Assembly: GCA_021647265.1 (NCBI GenBank)
Contig: JAKIVA010000033.1
Coordinates: forward strand, 1 to 34,715
Direction: 5' to 3'
DNA: 34,715 nucleotides
Origin: Lutibacter sp.
Lineage (GTDB): Bacteria > Bacteroidota > Bacteroidia > Flavobacteriales > Flavobacteriaceae
Shown here: in pieces, positions 15,710-24,958 of the stretch
Layout: every line of letters starts with the position of its first letter
Position numbering within the stretch: the stretch's first letter is position 1
The notes under the pieces: model-generated
Seen by the model: the letters and a program-made list of their open reading frames with translations, nothing else
The model's database searches: none
What the model was told of the DNA's origin: nothing
Program-made: the position numbers and the translations under genes

Positions 15710-18700
15710 TTAAACTTCTTCAATAGTAATTTCAGTATTAATATAAACTAATAATTTTTTTTCAATAAAATAATCTAAGTCTTCTAATGCTTTTGCATAT
15801 TTATTGAGTTGTTTATGATGTTTTTTAGCTGGATTTCCTGTTTTATAATCTATAATTGTTATTTTGTTCCCTCTAATAACCAACCTGTCTGGAATAATAA
15901 TTTTCTTATCTGAAGTTATTATTTCTTGTTCATTTAAAACCTGTGTGTTTTGTTGAAAATAAGAATACAACTGCTTGTGATTTACTATCTTTTTCAAAAT
16001 AACTGTAATATCTTCTTGTTCTTCAGTGGTTATTGACCCGTTGTATAGGTATTTATTTACAACATCTGAAATGTCGTTTTCTGTTTTAATTTCAGCTAAA
16101 ATTGCATGAATTAAATTTCCATAGGTAATAGCACTTCCTTGTTCTGTTTCCCAAAGTAACGAAGAATTTGCTACAATTGAAATATTGTGATTTTTCCAAG
16201 AATTTGTAATAAAACTATTTAATGTGGTGGTTTTATTTTCTTGTTTTATAGGAATCTTAATCCGCTTTGAATTTCCAAAACTATAAATGTGTTCATCTGG
16301 GTTCCACATTTTTTTATATTTCAAAAAATTTATAAAAAGCCCTGATGTGTGACTTAAATTCTCTTCGCCTTTACTTTTAATGTTTTTTTCTGACACAATA
16401 TATAATTGCTCAATAGGTCTTGTTAAGGCAACATATAATAAATTAAAGTTATCTAACTCTTGTTGTTCTCTTTGCTTCAAAAACAACTGTTTCCCTTGCT
16501 CACTAATATAATTTAACTTGTTACTGTAATTTACTAATACTGATTTTATTGAGTTTGTTTGATTGTACAAATACCAAACTTTAGGATTTATTTGTCTATA
16601 AATTTCAAGACTATAAGGGTAAATAACCACCGGGAACTCTAATCCTTTTGCTTTGTGTATTGTCATAATTCTAACTGCATTTTCATCCTCAGGCGAAACA
16701 ATACTTAACTTGTCTTTTTTTAATTCCCAGTACTCTAAAAATCCATTATGTGATGCCTTCTTTTTTTGCTGAAATTCAAAAATAATATCTAAGAAAAATT
16801 GAATGAATGAATCTGAGGTCAACGCTAAATTAAAACTTCTAATGATATATTCTATACTTTCATAAAATGTGCTTTGAATAAACTCATCTTCATTAAAAAA
16901 GACTTCAAAATTTCTTAACGCTGAAAAAAATGCTGCGTTTGTTAAATTTATAAAATGACTAAAAAATGCATGTTTTGAATCTTTAACGTTTAAGTGTGTG
17001 TATAAAAAATACAGTAATTCAATTTTGTACTCTTTGTTTGATTGATTTTGTAGCGCATATAATAAATTAATAATAAAACTTACTTTTTCATTATTTTTTA
17101 TTAGCAGCGTTTCTGATGAAATTATTTTAATGCCATTTTCGGCTAAATAATTGGCCACATCAATCCCTTGATTTTTAGTTCTGGTTAATACACAAACTTC
17201 ATTTTTCTGAAAAGAGCTATCCAAATTTTTAATTATATCTAATACTTTTTTGGGGTAAATTAATTCTTTATTTTCATCATTTTTTTGTTTTTCTACAAAA
17301 GATATTTGTACATAACCTCCTTCTTTTTTATTGGTGTTTTGATTATTTCCTTCTAAAAATAAATTACTAAAACTCTGGTTCGTTAAAAATTGTGAAATAT
17401 GTTTAAAAAAGGAATTATTAAAATTTATTATCTCAGAATAACTACGGTAATTTGTATCTAAATTAGACAACTCTTTTTCTACATAAAAAGGGTTGTTTTC
17501 TTTCTTTTTTTCAGAAGAAGAAAGCGCAATAAATTGTTCTGCTTTACCTCCTCTCCATCTATAAATTGACTGCTTTGCGTCACCTACTAAAAGTAATTTT
17601 CCCTTTTCTCCTGTGTTATTCTCTGAAGAAATAACATTTTCTATGAGTGGTATTAAATTTTCCCACTGTAATTTAGAAGTGTCTTGCATTTCATCAATAA
17701 AAAAGTAGCGAAATTTTTCTCCTAAACGCTCATAAATAAAAGGTGCCGGTTCGTTTTTAATGGTTTCACTTATCTTTTGATTAAATTCCGCATTTAACAA
17801 TATGTTATTTTCAGTTTTTAATTCTTCCAAAGCACTATTTATATAATTTAAAACGGCCAACGGTATTAAACTTTCAATTATTAATTTATTTAAAATATAC
17901 AGTCCGTAGGTTTCATTATACAATCTTTTTGATTCGTAAAACAATTCTTTTAAATCAGAAGCTATGACCTCAATAATTTGTTTAGAGTATTCACTACATT
18001 TTCCTGAAAATAAATTTTTATTTTCTTCAATTGTTTTATTTAATCGCCCATCAAATTTTAAATCTTCTGGTTTTAAGTATTTAAATTTTGTTAATTTAAT
18101 AAAGTGTCCTGGTAGTTCTCCTTTATATGAAAAATCTGTAATTTCAACACCGCTTTCATTAATAATTTTTAATCCTTCATTCCCTATTGTTAAAAATTTA
18201 TTTTCTATTTCCTTATTTTCTTTTTGAAGTTTTTCTTTTAATTTCTTGAACTTTGTAATTGGAATATTTTTTAATTCTTTTAAATACGTAGTATGGTTTT
18301 CATTTAAAATAATTTTAGCAAATGTTTTAAGTTCTTTTGAAATATCCCAAGATTTATCATCGTCTAGCTTTTGAATGGCGTAGTTTATTAATACATCTGT
18401 AAGTTCTTTATTTTCTCCTATTTTTGAAATAACAATATCTACGGCTTCATTTAATAAGCTTTCAGTATCCATTTCAACTTCAAAATTCATTGGAAGATGT
18501 AAATCATACGCAAAAGTTCTAATTAGCTTATGTGTAAAACTATCTATAGTGGTAATGCTAAACGCTGAGTAATTTTGTAAAATGGCATTTAAAATTAGTT
18601 GCGACCTTCTAAAAACAACAGCTTCTGTTACATTTGCTTCACTGCAAATTACCTTTAACATATCACTTGTGTTTTCTTTAGAAAATGTATGAAGGTTTTT

Positions 18701-18880
18701 AAGTACGCGTTCTTTCATTTCAGCTGCTGCTTTGTTGGTAAAAGTCACAGCTAAAATTTGTTGAAATTTGAATTTATTATCACTTGATAAAAGTATTTTT
18801 AAATACTCTTTTACCAACGTAAACGTTTTTCCGCTACCAGCGGAAGCATTATAAACCTGAAATAATGTTGATTCTTGCAT
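15710..18880 (-). CDS. AddA/RecB-like UvrD-family helicase-nuclease
   Basis: This 1056-residue protein is a superfamily 1 helicase. Walker A is 'NASAGSGKTFTLVKEYL' (Lys18), motif Ia is 'ILAVTFTNKAAAEMKERVL', motif II is 'FFIDEMQDTS', motif III is 'LLVGDAKQSIYRWRGG', and late motifs are 'IMTIHKAKGLEFPVVI' and 'NLLYVALTRPIEQLYI'. A RecB nuclease domain closes the chain: 'GNLIHAILAE', 'IPDRLV' (Asp ~998), 'IIDYKTG' (Asp ~1011) and 'KQLNKYAKAL' (Gln ~1024). With the AddB-like protein at 8739 it would form an AddAB-type complex with two nucleases for double-strand break repair. The partner gene is 4 kb away, separated by kbl and two OmpA genes. Confidence 0.92.
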   Translation of the reverse strand: MQESTLFQVYNASAGSGKTFTLVKEYLKILLSSDNKFKFQQILAVTFTNKAAAEMKERVLKNLHTFSKENTSDMLKVICSEANVTEAVVFRRSQLILNAILQNYSAFSITTIDSFTHKLIRTFAYDLHLPMNFEVEMDTESLLNEAVDIVISKIGENKELTDVLINYAIQKLDDDKSWDISKELKTFAKIILNENHTTYLKELKNIPITKFKKLKEKLQKENKEIENKFLTIGNEGLKIINESGVEITDFSYKGELPGHFIKLTKFKYLKPEDLKFDGRLNKTIEENKNLFSGKCSEYSKQIIEVIASDLKELFYESKRLYNETYGLYILNKLIIESLIPLAVLNYINSALEELKTENNILLNAEFNQKISETIKNEPAPFIYERLGEKFRYFFIDEMQDTSKLQWENLIPLIENVISSENNTGEKGKLLLVGDAKQSIYRWRGGKAEQFIALSSSEKKKENNPFYVEKELSNLDTNYRSYSEIINFNNSFFKHISQFLTNQSFSNLFLEGNNQNTNKKEGGYVQISFVEKQKNDENKELIYPKKVLDIIKNLDSSFQKNEVCVLTRTKNQGIDVANYLAENGIKIISSETLLIKNNEKVSFIINLLYALQNQSNKEYKIELLYFLYTHLNVKDSKHAFFSHFINLTNAAFFSALRNFEVFFNEDEFIQSTFYESIEYIIRSFNLALTSDSFIQFFLDIIFEFQQKKKASHNGFLEYWELKKDKLSIVSPEDENAVRIMTIHKAKGLEFPVVIYPYSLEIYRQINPKVWYLYNQTNSIKSVLVNYSNKLNYISEQGKQLFLKQREQQELDNFNLLYVALTRPIEQLYIVSEKNIKSKGEENLSHTSGLFINFLKYKKMWNPDEHIYSFGNSKRIKIPIKQENKTTTLNSFITNSWKNHNISIVANSSLLWETEQGSAITYGNLIHAILAEIKTENDISDVVNKYLYNGSITTEEQEDITVILKKIVNHKQLYSYFQQNTQVLNEQEIITSDKKIIIPDRLVIRGNKITIIDYKTGNPAKKHHKQLNKYAKALEDLDYFIEKKLLVYINTEITIEEV

Positions 18881-18919
18881 TCATAGAAATTGTAATGCAA
18901 GTTAGTAATTTAAATATTC

Positions 18920-19552
18920 TTAAAAGCAATTTGCACCATCTCTCCACAAGAATTTTTTACTTCTTCCGTTCCCGTTTAATCTATAAATTAAACTAAACGA
19001 ATAATAAAAATGAGGAGATAGTCTATAATCTTCAGAATTGTATTTGTACATTCCTTGTGCACTTACACCAAATTTATCCCCAAACCAATATTTTGATCCT
19101 GCTCCAAAATTAACAGTTCCTCCACTGTAAAAGGCAAATGTATAACCTCCTCCTGCTAGAGCAAAAATTGAAAAATCACTAAAAGGATTCATAAAGTTGT
19201 ATTGTAAGTTAACATCAATCCCAATATAGCTTACTTTTGGAACTATTGTTTCTCCAAATTTTGTAATAGAATTAAAAGAAACTGAACCCTCTGCAGAAAG
19301 TCTTTTCCACAAATAACGTGTAGCACTAATTTTAGGCCCACCAATATTCCAATGGTCTTCAGCATTTGTAATCTCATTAAAAAAACCATCGGGGTTTCCA
19401 TTTCCGTAAACGTTGGTTGGAAAATAATCAACAGCGTTAAAACCTATCCCAAAAATCCATCTATCATCTTCATTTTGAGAATAGAGAGTTTGGTTTATTA
19501 AAAATAATATTGTGGAGATTAGCAATATCTTTCTACAGCCTAAATATTTCAT
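18920..19552 (-). CDS. Outer-membrane beta-barrel protein, barrel-only paralogue of the OmpA proteins
   Basis: The 210-residue protein has a signal peptide ending near 'NQTLYSQ'. The mature part matches the OmpA-1 barrel strand for strand: 'WIFGIGFNAVDYFPTN' against 'WAIGLGVNAVDFYPTN', 'NSITKFGETIVPKVSYIGID' against 'NRITKVGDNTIAEVSYYGLD', and 'AGGGYTF' against 'VGGGYTW'. TSP3 repeats and the peptidoglycan-binding domain are missing; the chain ends with 'KKFLWRDGANCF'. No frameshifted continuation is seen before the addA start at 18880. It may be a shortened duplicate or a family in its own right. A TAnnTTTG box lies at 19617. Confidence 0.85.
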   Translation of the reverse strand: MKYLGCRKILLISTILFLINQTLYSQNEDDRWIFGIGFNAVDYFPTNVYGNGNPDGFFNEITNAEDHWNIGGPKISATRYLWKRLSAEGSVSFNSITKFGETIVPKVSYIGIDVNLQYNFMNPFSDFSIFALAGGGYTFAFYSGGTVNFGAGSKYWFGDKFGVSAQGMYKYNSEDYRLSPHFYYSFSLIYRLNGNGRSKKFLWRDGANCF

Positions 19553-19616
19553 AGTTTTTGTGGTCGGGGTTTATGTTTTAACATTCTCAAACGTTAAATA
19601 TGCAAAAAAATTTTAT

Positions 19617-19624
19617 CAAAGGTA
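19617..19624 (-). promoter_or_regulatory. Promoter -7 box for the barrel-only protein (TACCTTTG)
   Basis: CAAAGGTA on the plus strand reads TACCTTTG on the minus strand. It gives a leader of about 60 nt before ATG 19552. Confidence 0.5.
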
Positions 19625-19659
19625 ATAAAATCCTTTAAAAATTTTTAAATGGTGTATTC

Positions 19660-20094
19660 CTAACTCTTATTTACTTGTTTAATAGCCTTTGTGAATTCTT
19701 CTAAATCATTGCCATTTAAAACTAAATGGATAGCTTCATCGGCAATTTTTTCAACATTATCTGTAGGAAATCCAAGTCCAACACATATTTTTCTTAAAAC
19801 AATTGCCTCTTCTCCTGAAACTTCGCCATCTGCATAAATCATCTTCGCCAAATCATACAAATGCTCTATGCGCTCATTGTAACTATGTGATGCGTTTATA
19901 GGGTATTTTTCTGGAGCTTCTATTATTTCAGTGTATTTATCTTCTAAAATATGAAACCGTTTTGCTAATCTTTTTAACATTTTCTCTTCCCCTTCTGTAA
20001 TAACATCATCGGCTAATGCTAATTTTACAATGCTAGCAAAATGTGCTATATTTCTTTTTTGTTCACCACTTAAATTATAATCTGATATTGCCAT
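19660..20094 (-). CDS. TerB family protein (TerB-1)
   Basis: The 144-residue cytosolic helical protein starts at ATG 20094 (MAISDYNLSGEQKRN); a longer reading would cross its own promoter. It shows the TerB pattern of two acidic metal-binding helical halves: 'KLALADDVITEGEEKMLKRL' and 'AKMIYADGEVSGEEAIVLRK', with conserved Asp/Glu in each. The family is named for tellurite resistance, but single TerB proteins in Bacteroidota have no established role. It is a tandem paralogue of the next gene. No other ter genes are nearby. Confidence 0.88.
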   Translation of the reverse strand: MAISDYNLSGEQKRNIAHFASIVKLALADDVITEGEEKMLKRLAKRFHILEDKYTEIIEAPEKYPINASHSYNERIEHLYDLAKMIYADGEVSGEEAIVLRKICVGLGFPTDNVEKIADEAIHLVLNGNDLEEFTKAIKQVNKS

Positions 20095-20113
20095 TTTTTT
20101 AAATTTTAAAGCG

Positions 20114-20121
20114 CAAATATA
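20114..20121 (-). promoter_or_regulatory. Promoter -7 box for TerB-1 (TATATTTG)
   Basis: CAAATATA on the plus strand reads TATATTTG on the minus strand, with a leader of ~16 nt before ATG 20094. It supports that start over the upstream in-frame one at 20133. Confidence 0.55.
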
Positions 20122-20159
20122 GGGAAACCCCATAAAACATTTAAAATTTAAAAAAATAA

Positions 20160-20600
20160 TTAATGCTTCATTGGATTTGCTTTCTTAATAATTTTTTTAA
20201 AATCTTCTAAATCTGGTTCTTTTAAAAAAAACTTAATAGCTTCATTTCTTATTTCTTTAACATTGTTAATATGAAAACCCAGGCCTATAATAATTCTGTC
20301 TAATAACGAAATTTTATCTATTGTGGGATTTCTATCAATTAATAACATTTTTGTCAAGTCATATAATTCCTCCAATCGCTCCTCATAACTTACCGGAGAT
20401 TTTAAAGGGTATTTTTTTGGGTTTTTTAAAATTAACTTAAACTCTAATTTGTCAATGCCTAATCTACTAGCTAATTTTTCTAAAAGTTTACGTTCTTTTT
20501 TATCAATTTTATTATCGATTAAAGCAATTCTAACAATTGACGCAAAATGAGCAATATGCTGGTCATGCGTATTGGTTGGGTATAAATTCTTATCAGTCAT
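20160..20600 (-). CDS. TerB family protein (TerB-2)
   Basis: This is a 146-residue paralogue of TerB-1: 'HIAHFASIVRIALIDNKIDK' against 'NIAHFASIVKLALADDVITE', and 'YEERLEELYDLTKMLLIDRN' against 'YNERIEHLYDLAKMIYADGE'. In the second half the acidic DGEVS-type loop is replaced by 'DRNPTID', so one of the two presumed metal sites is weakened. The ATG at 20600 lies about 100 bp from the divergent mfd start. Function unknown. Confidence 0.85.
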   Translation of the reverse strand: MTDKNLYPTNTHDQHIAHFASIVRIALIDNKIDKKERKLLEKLASRLGIDKLEFKLILKNPKKYPLKSPVSYEERLEELYDLTKMLLIDRNPTIDKISLLDRIIIGLGFHINNVKEIRNEAIKFFLKEPDLEDFKKIIKKANPMKH

Positions 20601-20653
20601 AATTCATAATTTTTTTGGTTACTATAAATTTAAGAATTTATCCTTAATTTTTT

Positions 20654-20681
20654 TTGAGTTTTTATTAAAATATTACCTTTG
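20654..20681 (+). promoter_or_regulatory. Promoter for mfd (TTG-N17-TACCTTTG)
   Basis: TTG at 20654-20656 is followed after 17 nt by TACCTTTG at 20674-20681, a good match to the flavobacterial consensus. Transcription would start near 20685, which rules out upstream in-frame starts for mfd and favours TTG 20698. Confidence 0.65.
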
Positions 20682-20697
20682 GCAAAATTTGCAACTT

Positions 20698-23600
20698 TTG
20701 AGCAAACAACACATTACTAAAATTTATGAACAAATTGTTCGAAAAAAACAATTAGTTCAATACTTATCAAAAAAAAATCACCATTTTCAAATTGCGAATT
20801 TGGTAGGGTCGTCATTATCTTTTGTTATTTCTGAGAGCTTCAAAAAAACTGGTAAACCTTTTCTTTTAATATTGAATGACAAAGAAGAAGCAGCTTATTA
20901 TTTAAATGATTTAGAACAACTTTTAAATGATAAAGATGTCCTTTTTTACCCAGGCTCTTACAGAAGACCTTATCAAATTGAAGAGACTGACAATGCCAAT
21001 GTTTTATTGCGTTCAGAAGTTTTAAATAGAATAAATTCTCGCAAAAGCCCTGCTGTTATTGTTACATATCCTGAAGCCTTATTTGAACAGGTTGTAACCA
21101 AGGCCGTGTTAAATAGAAATACCCTAAAACTAAGCTTAAATGATAAACTAAGTTTAGATTTTGTGAATGAAGTATTATTTGAATATAGCTTTAATAGAGT
21201 AGGTTTTGTAACTGAACCTGGAGAGTTTTCAGTTCGTGGGGGAATTATTGACGTTTTCTCTTTTTCCAATGATGAACCTTATAGGATCGAATTTTTTGGT
21301 GATGAAATTGAGAGTCTTAGAACGTTTGATGTAGAAACCCAACTATCTACAGAAAAACTTCAAAAAATAAGTATTATGCCTAATGTTGAAAATAAAGCAT
21401 TAGACGAACACTTCGGCTCCGCTCAGTACAAGAAACGTGAAAGTTTTTTAAAATACATATCTTCAAAAACTATTATTTTTATTAAAGATGTTGATTTTTT
21501 GGCAGATAAATTGAATTTGTTTTTTAAAAAAGCAACAATTGCTTATACAGAATTGTCTTCTATTTTAAACCACGCCAAACCAACTGAACTGTTTTGCAAT
21601 GGAGAGCTAATAAAAAACCAATTAAAAGAATTTTCTCTAGTTAAAATTGTGAATGCGCATCAAGTTAAGATTTCTTCAGTATCAAATACTTCGACTCCGC
21701 TCAGTATCCAAAATATTACATTTAACACCAAACCTCAACCTTCATTTAATAAACAATTTGATTTACTAATTAAAAATTTACAGCAAAACACACAAAACGG
21801 TTTTAAAAATTACCTTTTTTGCGATTCACAAAAACAAGCTGAACGGTTTCACGATATTTTTAATGATGTTGAGGAAGAAGTTGAATATAAAACACTTGTT
21901 TTCCCATTGTATCAAGGGTTTATTGATGTTGAAAATAAATTAGTTTGCTATACCGATCATCAAATTTTTGAGCGTTATCATAAATTCAGATTAAAAAATG
22001 GCTATACAAAAAAGCAAGCTATTACTTTAAAAGAACTAACAAATCTTCAAATAGGCGATTATGTAACTCATATTGACCACGGTATTGGAAAATTTGGCGG
22101 ACTTCAAAAAATTGAGGTTGAAGGTAAAAAACAAGAAGCTATTAAATTAATGTATGGCGATCGTGATATTTTATACATCAGCATTCATTCATTGCATAAA
22201 ATTTCAAAATATACTGGTAAAGATGGAAAAGTTCCTAAACTATATAAATTAGGCTCGGGAGCCTGGAAAAAATTAAAACAGAAAACAAAATCTCGTATCA
22301 AACATATTGCTTATAATTTAATTGAATTGTATGCAAAGAGAAAAATGCAAAAAGGATTTCAATTTAACCCTGATAGTTATTTGCAACATGAATTAGAAGC
22401 TAGCTTTATTTATGAAGATACACCAGATCAGTTTACCTCAACGCAAGACGTTAAAAATGATATGGAAAAAGAACAACCTATGGACAGGTTAGTTTGTGGT
22501 GATGTAGGTTTTGGGAAAACTGAAATTGCAATTAGAGCTGCTTTTAAAGCCGTTGATAATGGTAAACAAGTAGCTATTTTAGTGCCAACAACCATTTTAG
22601 CTTTTCAACATTTTAAAACGTTTAGCGAACGCTTAAAAGAATTTCCTGTAACCGTAGATTATTTAAATAGGTTTAGAACTGCTAAACAACGAAAAGGTGT
22701 TTTAGAAGGCTTAGCTAATGGTTCTATAGATATTGTTATTGGAACGCATCAGCTTACAAATACCGCTATAAAATATAAAGATTTGGGCTTGTTAATTGTT
22801 GATGAAGAGCAAAAATTTGGTGTAGCAGTAAAAGATAAATTGAAAACATTGAAGGAGAATGTTGATACATTAACTTTAACGGCAACTCCAATCCCTAGAA
22901 CCTTACAATTTTCGTTAATGGCGGCACGTGATTTATCCATTATTAATACACCTCCTCCAAACCGTGTTCCTATTGAAAGTAATGTTATTCGTTTTTCTGA
23001 AGAAATTATTAGAGACGCTATTCGATACGAAATTCAACGTGGCGGGCAAATATTTTTTATTCACAATAGAATTGAAAACATCAAAGAGGTCGCAGGATTG
23101 TTACAACGTTTAGTGCCTGATGCCAAAATTGGTATTGGACACGGACAAATGGAAGGTAGAAAACTGGAACAATTAATGCTCTCATTTATAAATAATGAAT
23201 TTGATGTATTGGTTTCAACCACTATTGTTGAAAGCGGACTGGACGTTCCAAACGCCAATACTATTTTTATTAATAATGCCAATAATTTTGGGTTGTCAGA
23301 TTTACATCAAATGCGAGGTAGAGTTGGACGTTCTAATAAAAAAGCCTTTTGTTATTTTATTACACCACCATATCATAATATGACTGATGATGCACGAAAA
23401 AGAATAGAAGCTATTTCAATATTCACTGATTTAGGAAGCGGAATTAATATTGCTATGAAAGATTTAGAGATTAGAGGTGCCGGTGATTTATTAGGAGGTG
23501 AACAAAGTGGATTTATAAATGATATTGGTTTTGAAACCTACCAGAAAATTTTGAATGAAACTATTGAAGAACTGAAAGAAAATGAATTTAAAGACTTGTA

Positions 23601-24096
23601 TAAAAACACCTCTGACAAACCTAAAGAATATGTAAAAGAAATTCAAATTGATACCGATTTTGAAATTTTATTCCCCGATGATTATATAAATATTATCTCA
23701 GAAAGGTTAAATTTATACAATGAGCTTGGTGAACTTAAAACTGAAGAAGAACTTCTCGATTTTGAAACTAGAATTACTGATCGATTTGGTGAGCTTCCTA
23801 CGCAAGTTGAAGATTTACTAAACAGCGTTCGTGTAAAATGGATTGCAAAACATTTAGGTATAGAATGCCTTATTTTAAAACAAAAAAGAATGGTTGGTTA
23901 TTTTGTGTCTAATCAGCAAAGTTCATTTTATCAAACCGCTACGTTTACAAAAGTTTTGCAGTTTGTTCAACAAAATTCATCAATTTGCACAATGAAAGAG
24001 AAGGAAACAAAAAACGGATTACGTTTATTACTCACCTTTATAAAAATTGATTCGGTTAAAAAAGCATTGGAAACACTTCAAAAAATAGAGGTTTGA
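20698..24096 (+). CDS. mfd: Transcription-repair coupling factor
   Basis: Mfd removes RNA polymerase stalled at DNA damage and recruits UvrA. From TTG 20698 (LSKQHITKIYEQ) the protein has 1132 residues, the usual size. Domains: UvrB-like N-terminus ('FYPGSYRRPYQIEETDNANV', 'EPGEFSVRGGIIDVFSF'), the polymerase-interaction (CarD-like) domain from ~452 ('GDYVTHIDHGIGKFGG'), and the helicase with Walker A 'CGDVGFGKTEIA' (~600), 'IVDEEQKFGV' (~702) and 'MRGRVGRSNKKAFCYF', then the TRCF C-terminal domain. No in-frame ATG exists near the N-terminus. Two short interspersed repeats are read through in frame (codons ~238 and ~331), in two different frames. Confidence 0.95.
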   Translation: MSKQHITKIYEQIVRKKQLVQYLSKKNHHFQIANLVGSSLSFVISESFKKTGKPFLLILNDKEEAAYYLNDLEQLLNDKDVLFYPGSYRRPYQIEETDNANVLLRSEVLNRINSRKSPAVIVTYPEALFEQVVTKAVLNRNTLKLSLNDKLSLDFVNEVLFEYSFNRVGFVTEPGEFSVRGGIIDVFSFSNDEPYRIEFFGDEIESLRTFDVETQLSTEKLQKISIMPNVENKALDEHFGSAQYKKRESFLKYISSKTIIFIKDVDFLADKLNLFFKKATIAYTELSSILNHAKPTELFCNGELIKNQLKEFSLVKIVNAHQVKISSVSNTSTPLSIQNITFNTKPQPSFNKQFDLLIKNLQQNTQNGFKNYLFCDSQKQAERFHDIFNDVEEEVEYKTLVFPLYQGFIDVENKLVCYTDHQIFERYHKFRLKNGYTKKQAITLKELTNLQIGDYVTHIDHGIGKFGGLQKIEVEGKKQEAIKLMYGDRDILYISIHSLHKISKYTGKDGKVPKLYKLGSGAWKKLKQKTKSRIKHIAYNLIELYAKRKMQKGFQFNPDSYLQHELEASFIYEDTPDQFTSTQDVKNDMEKEQPMDRLVCGDVGFGKTEIAIRAAFKAVDNGKQVAILVPTTILAFQHFKTFSERLKEFPVTVDYLNRFRTAKQRKGVLEGLANGSIDIVIGTHQLTNTAIKYKDLGLLIVDEEQKFGVAVKDKLKTLKENVDTLTLTATPIPRTLQFSLMAARDLSIINTPPPNRVPIESNVIRFSEEIIRDAIRYEIQRGGQIFFIHNRIENIKEVAGLLQRLVPDAKIGIGHGQMEGRKLEQLMLSFINNEFDVLVSTTIVESGLDVPNANTIFINNANNFGLSDLHQMRGRVGRSNKKAFCYFITPPYHNMTDDARKRIEAISIFTDLGSGINIAMKDLEIRGAGDLLGGEQSGFINDIGFETYQKILNETIEELKENEFKDLYKNTSDKPKEYVKEIQIDTDFEILFPDDYINIISERLNLYNELGELKTEEELLDFETRITDRFGELPTQVEDLLNSVRVKWIAKHLGIECLILKQKRMVGYFVSNQQSSFYQTATFTKVLQFVQQNSSICTMKEKETKNGLRLLLTFIKIDSVKKALETLQKIEV
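21410..21428 (+). repeat. Short interspersed repeat inside mfd, copy 1
   Basis: ACTTCGGCTCCGCTCAGTA, read as (H)FGSAQY, differs at one base from copy 2 at 21688-21706. It resembles the CTTCGACTCCGCTCAG half of the palindromic repeats scattered in flavobacterial genomes. Confidence 0.75.
21688..21706 (+). repeat. Short interspersed repeat inside mfd, copy 2
   Basis: ACTTCGACTCCGCTCAGTA, read as T-S-T-P-L-S. It matches copy 1 at 18 of 19 bases, but in a different reading frame. Confidence 0.75.
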
Positions 24097-24953
24097 AAAG
24101 TTTGCATTTAAAACATATAGTTGAGCTAAACATAGCTGTTCTTTTGGTAAGCACCTCTGGTATTTTAGGAAGGTTTATTTCAATGCCTCCTCCTGTAACT
24201 ATATGGTTACGATGTTTGTTTGCTGCAATAATTTTAGGTACATATATTTGGTATAAAAAAATAAATTTAAAAATTGAAAGTAAAAAAGACTGGATTACCA
24301 TTGTTATAAGTGGACTGCTTTTTGGAGCACATTGGATTACTTATTTTTACGCACTACAGCTTTCTAATGTTGCCATTGGAATGCTTTCATTATTTACATA
24401 CCCTGTAATAACTGCACTTTTAGAACCGCTTTTTTTTAAGACAAAATTGAATAAAAAACATGTTTTTTTAGGGTTTGTTGTTTTGATTGGTATATACTTT
24501 TTATCTCCAAGTTTTAATCTTGAAAATAGCCATACAAAAGGAGTTCTTTTTGGATTGATTTCAGCTATTTTTTATGCAATTCGAAATATATTGATGAAAA
24601 AGAAAGTAGCAAATTATCACGGTTCTATGTTAATGTTTTATCAAATGGTAATTATAATGCTGGTTTTATGGCCGGTACTGTTTATTTTTGAAGCCAATCC
24701 AACAACAAATGATTGGCAGGCTTTACTAGTTTTAGCACTGGTTACAACAGCTATTGGACACACGTTATTTGTAATGAGTTTTAAAAATTTTTCTATTAGC
24801 ACTGCCAGTATTATGAGTAGTATTCAGCCAGTTTATGGAATTTTATTTGGTGTGCTATTATTAAATGAAATACCTTCAGGTAATACATTAGTTGGTGGTT
24901 TTTTAATTCTTATTACAGTAGTTATAGAAAGTATAAATTCAAATAAAAAATAA
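24093..24953 (+). CDS. EamA/DMT family transporter (RhaT-like)
   Basis: The 286-residue inner-membrane protein has about ten spans arranged as two EamA repeats ('IAVLLVSTSGILGRFI...' and 'GVLFGLISAIFYAIRNILMK'). The end-of-repeat signature 'SSIQPVYGILFGVLLLNE' is followed by the last span. Family members export or import small metabolites; the substrate is unknown. The start is a TTG at 24093 that overlaps the mfd stop by 4 nt (TTGA). No ATG is available before the first span, so translational coupling to mfd is the simplest reading. Confidence 0.9.
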   Translation: MKSLHLKHIVELNIAVLLVSTSGILGRFISMPPPVTIWLRCLFAAIILGTYIWYKKINLKIESKKDWITIVISGLLFGAHWITYFYALQLSNVAIGMLSLFTYPVITALLEPLFFKTKLNKKHVFLGFVVLIGIYFLSPSFNLENSHTKGVLFGLISAIFYAIRNILMKKKVANYHGSMLMFYQMVIIMLVLWPVLFIFEANPTTNDWQALLVLALVTTAIGHTLFVMSFKNFSISTASIMSSIQPVYGILFGVLLLNEIPSGNTLVGGFLILITVVIESINSNKK

Positions 24954-24958
24954 TATTT

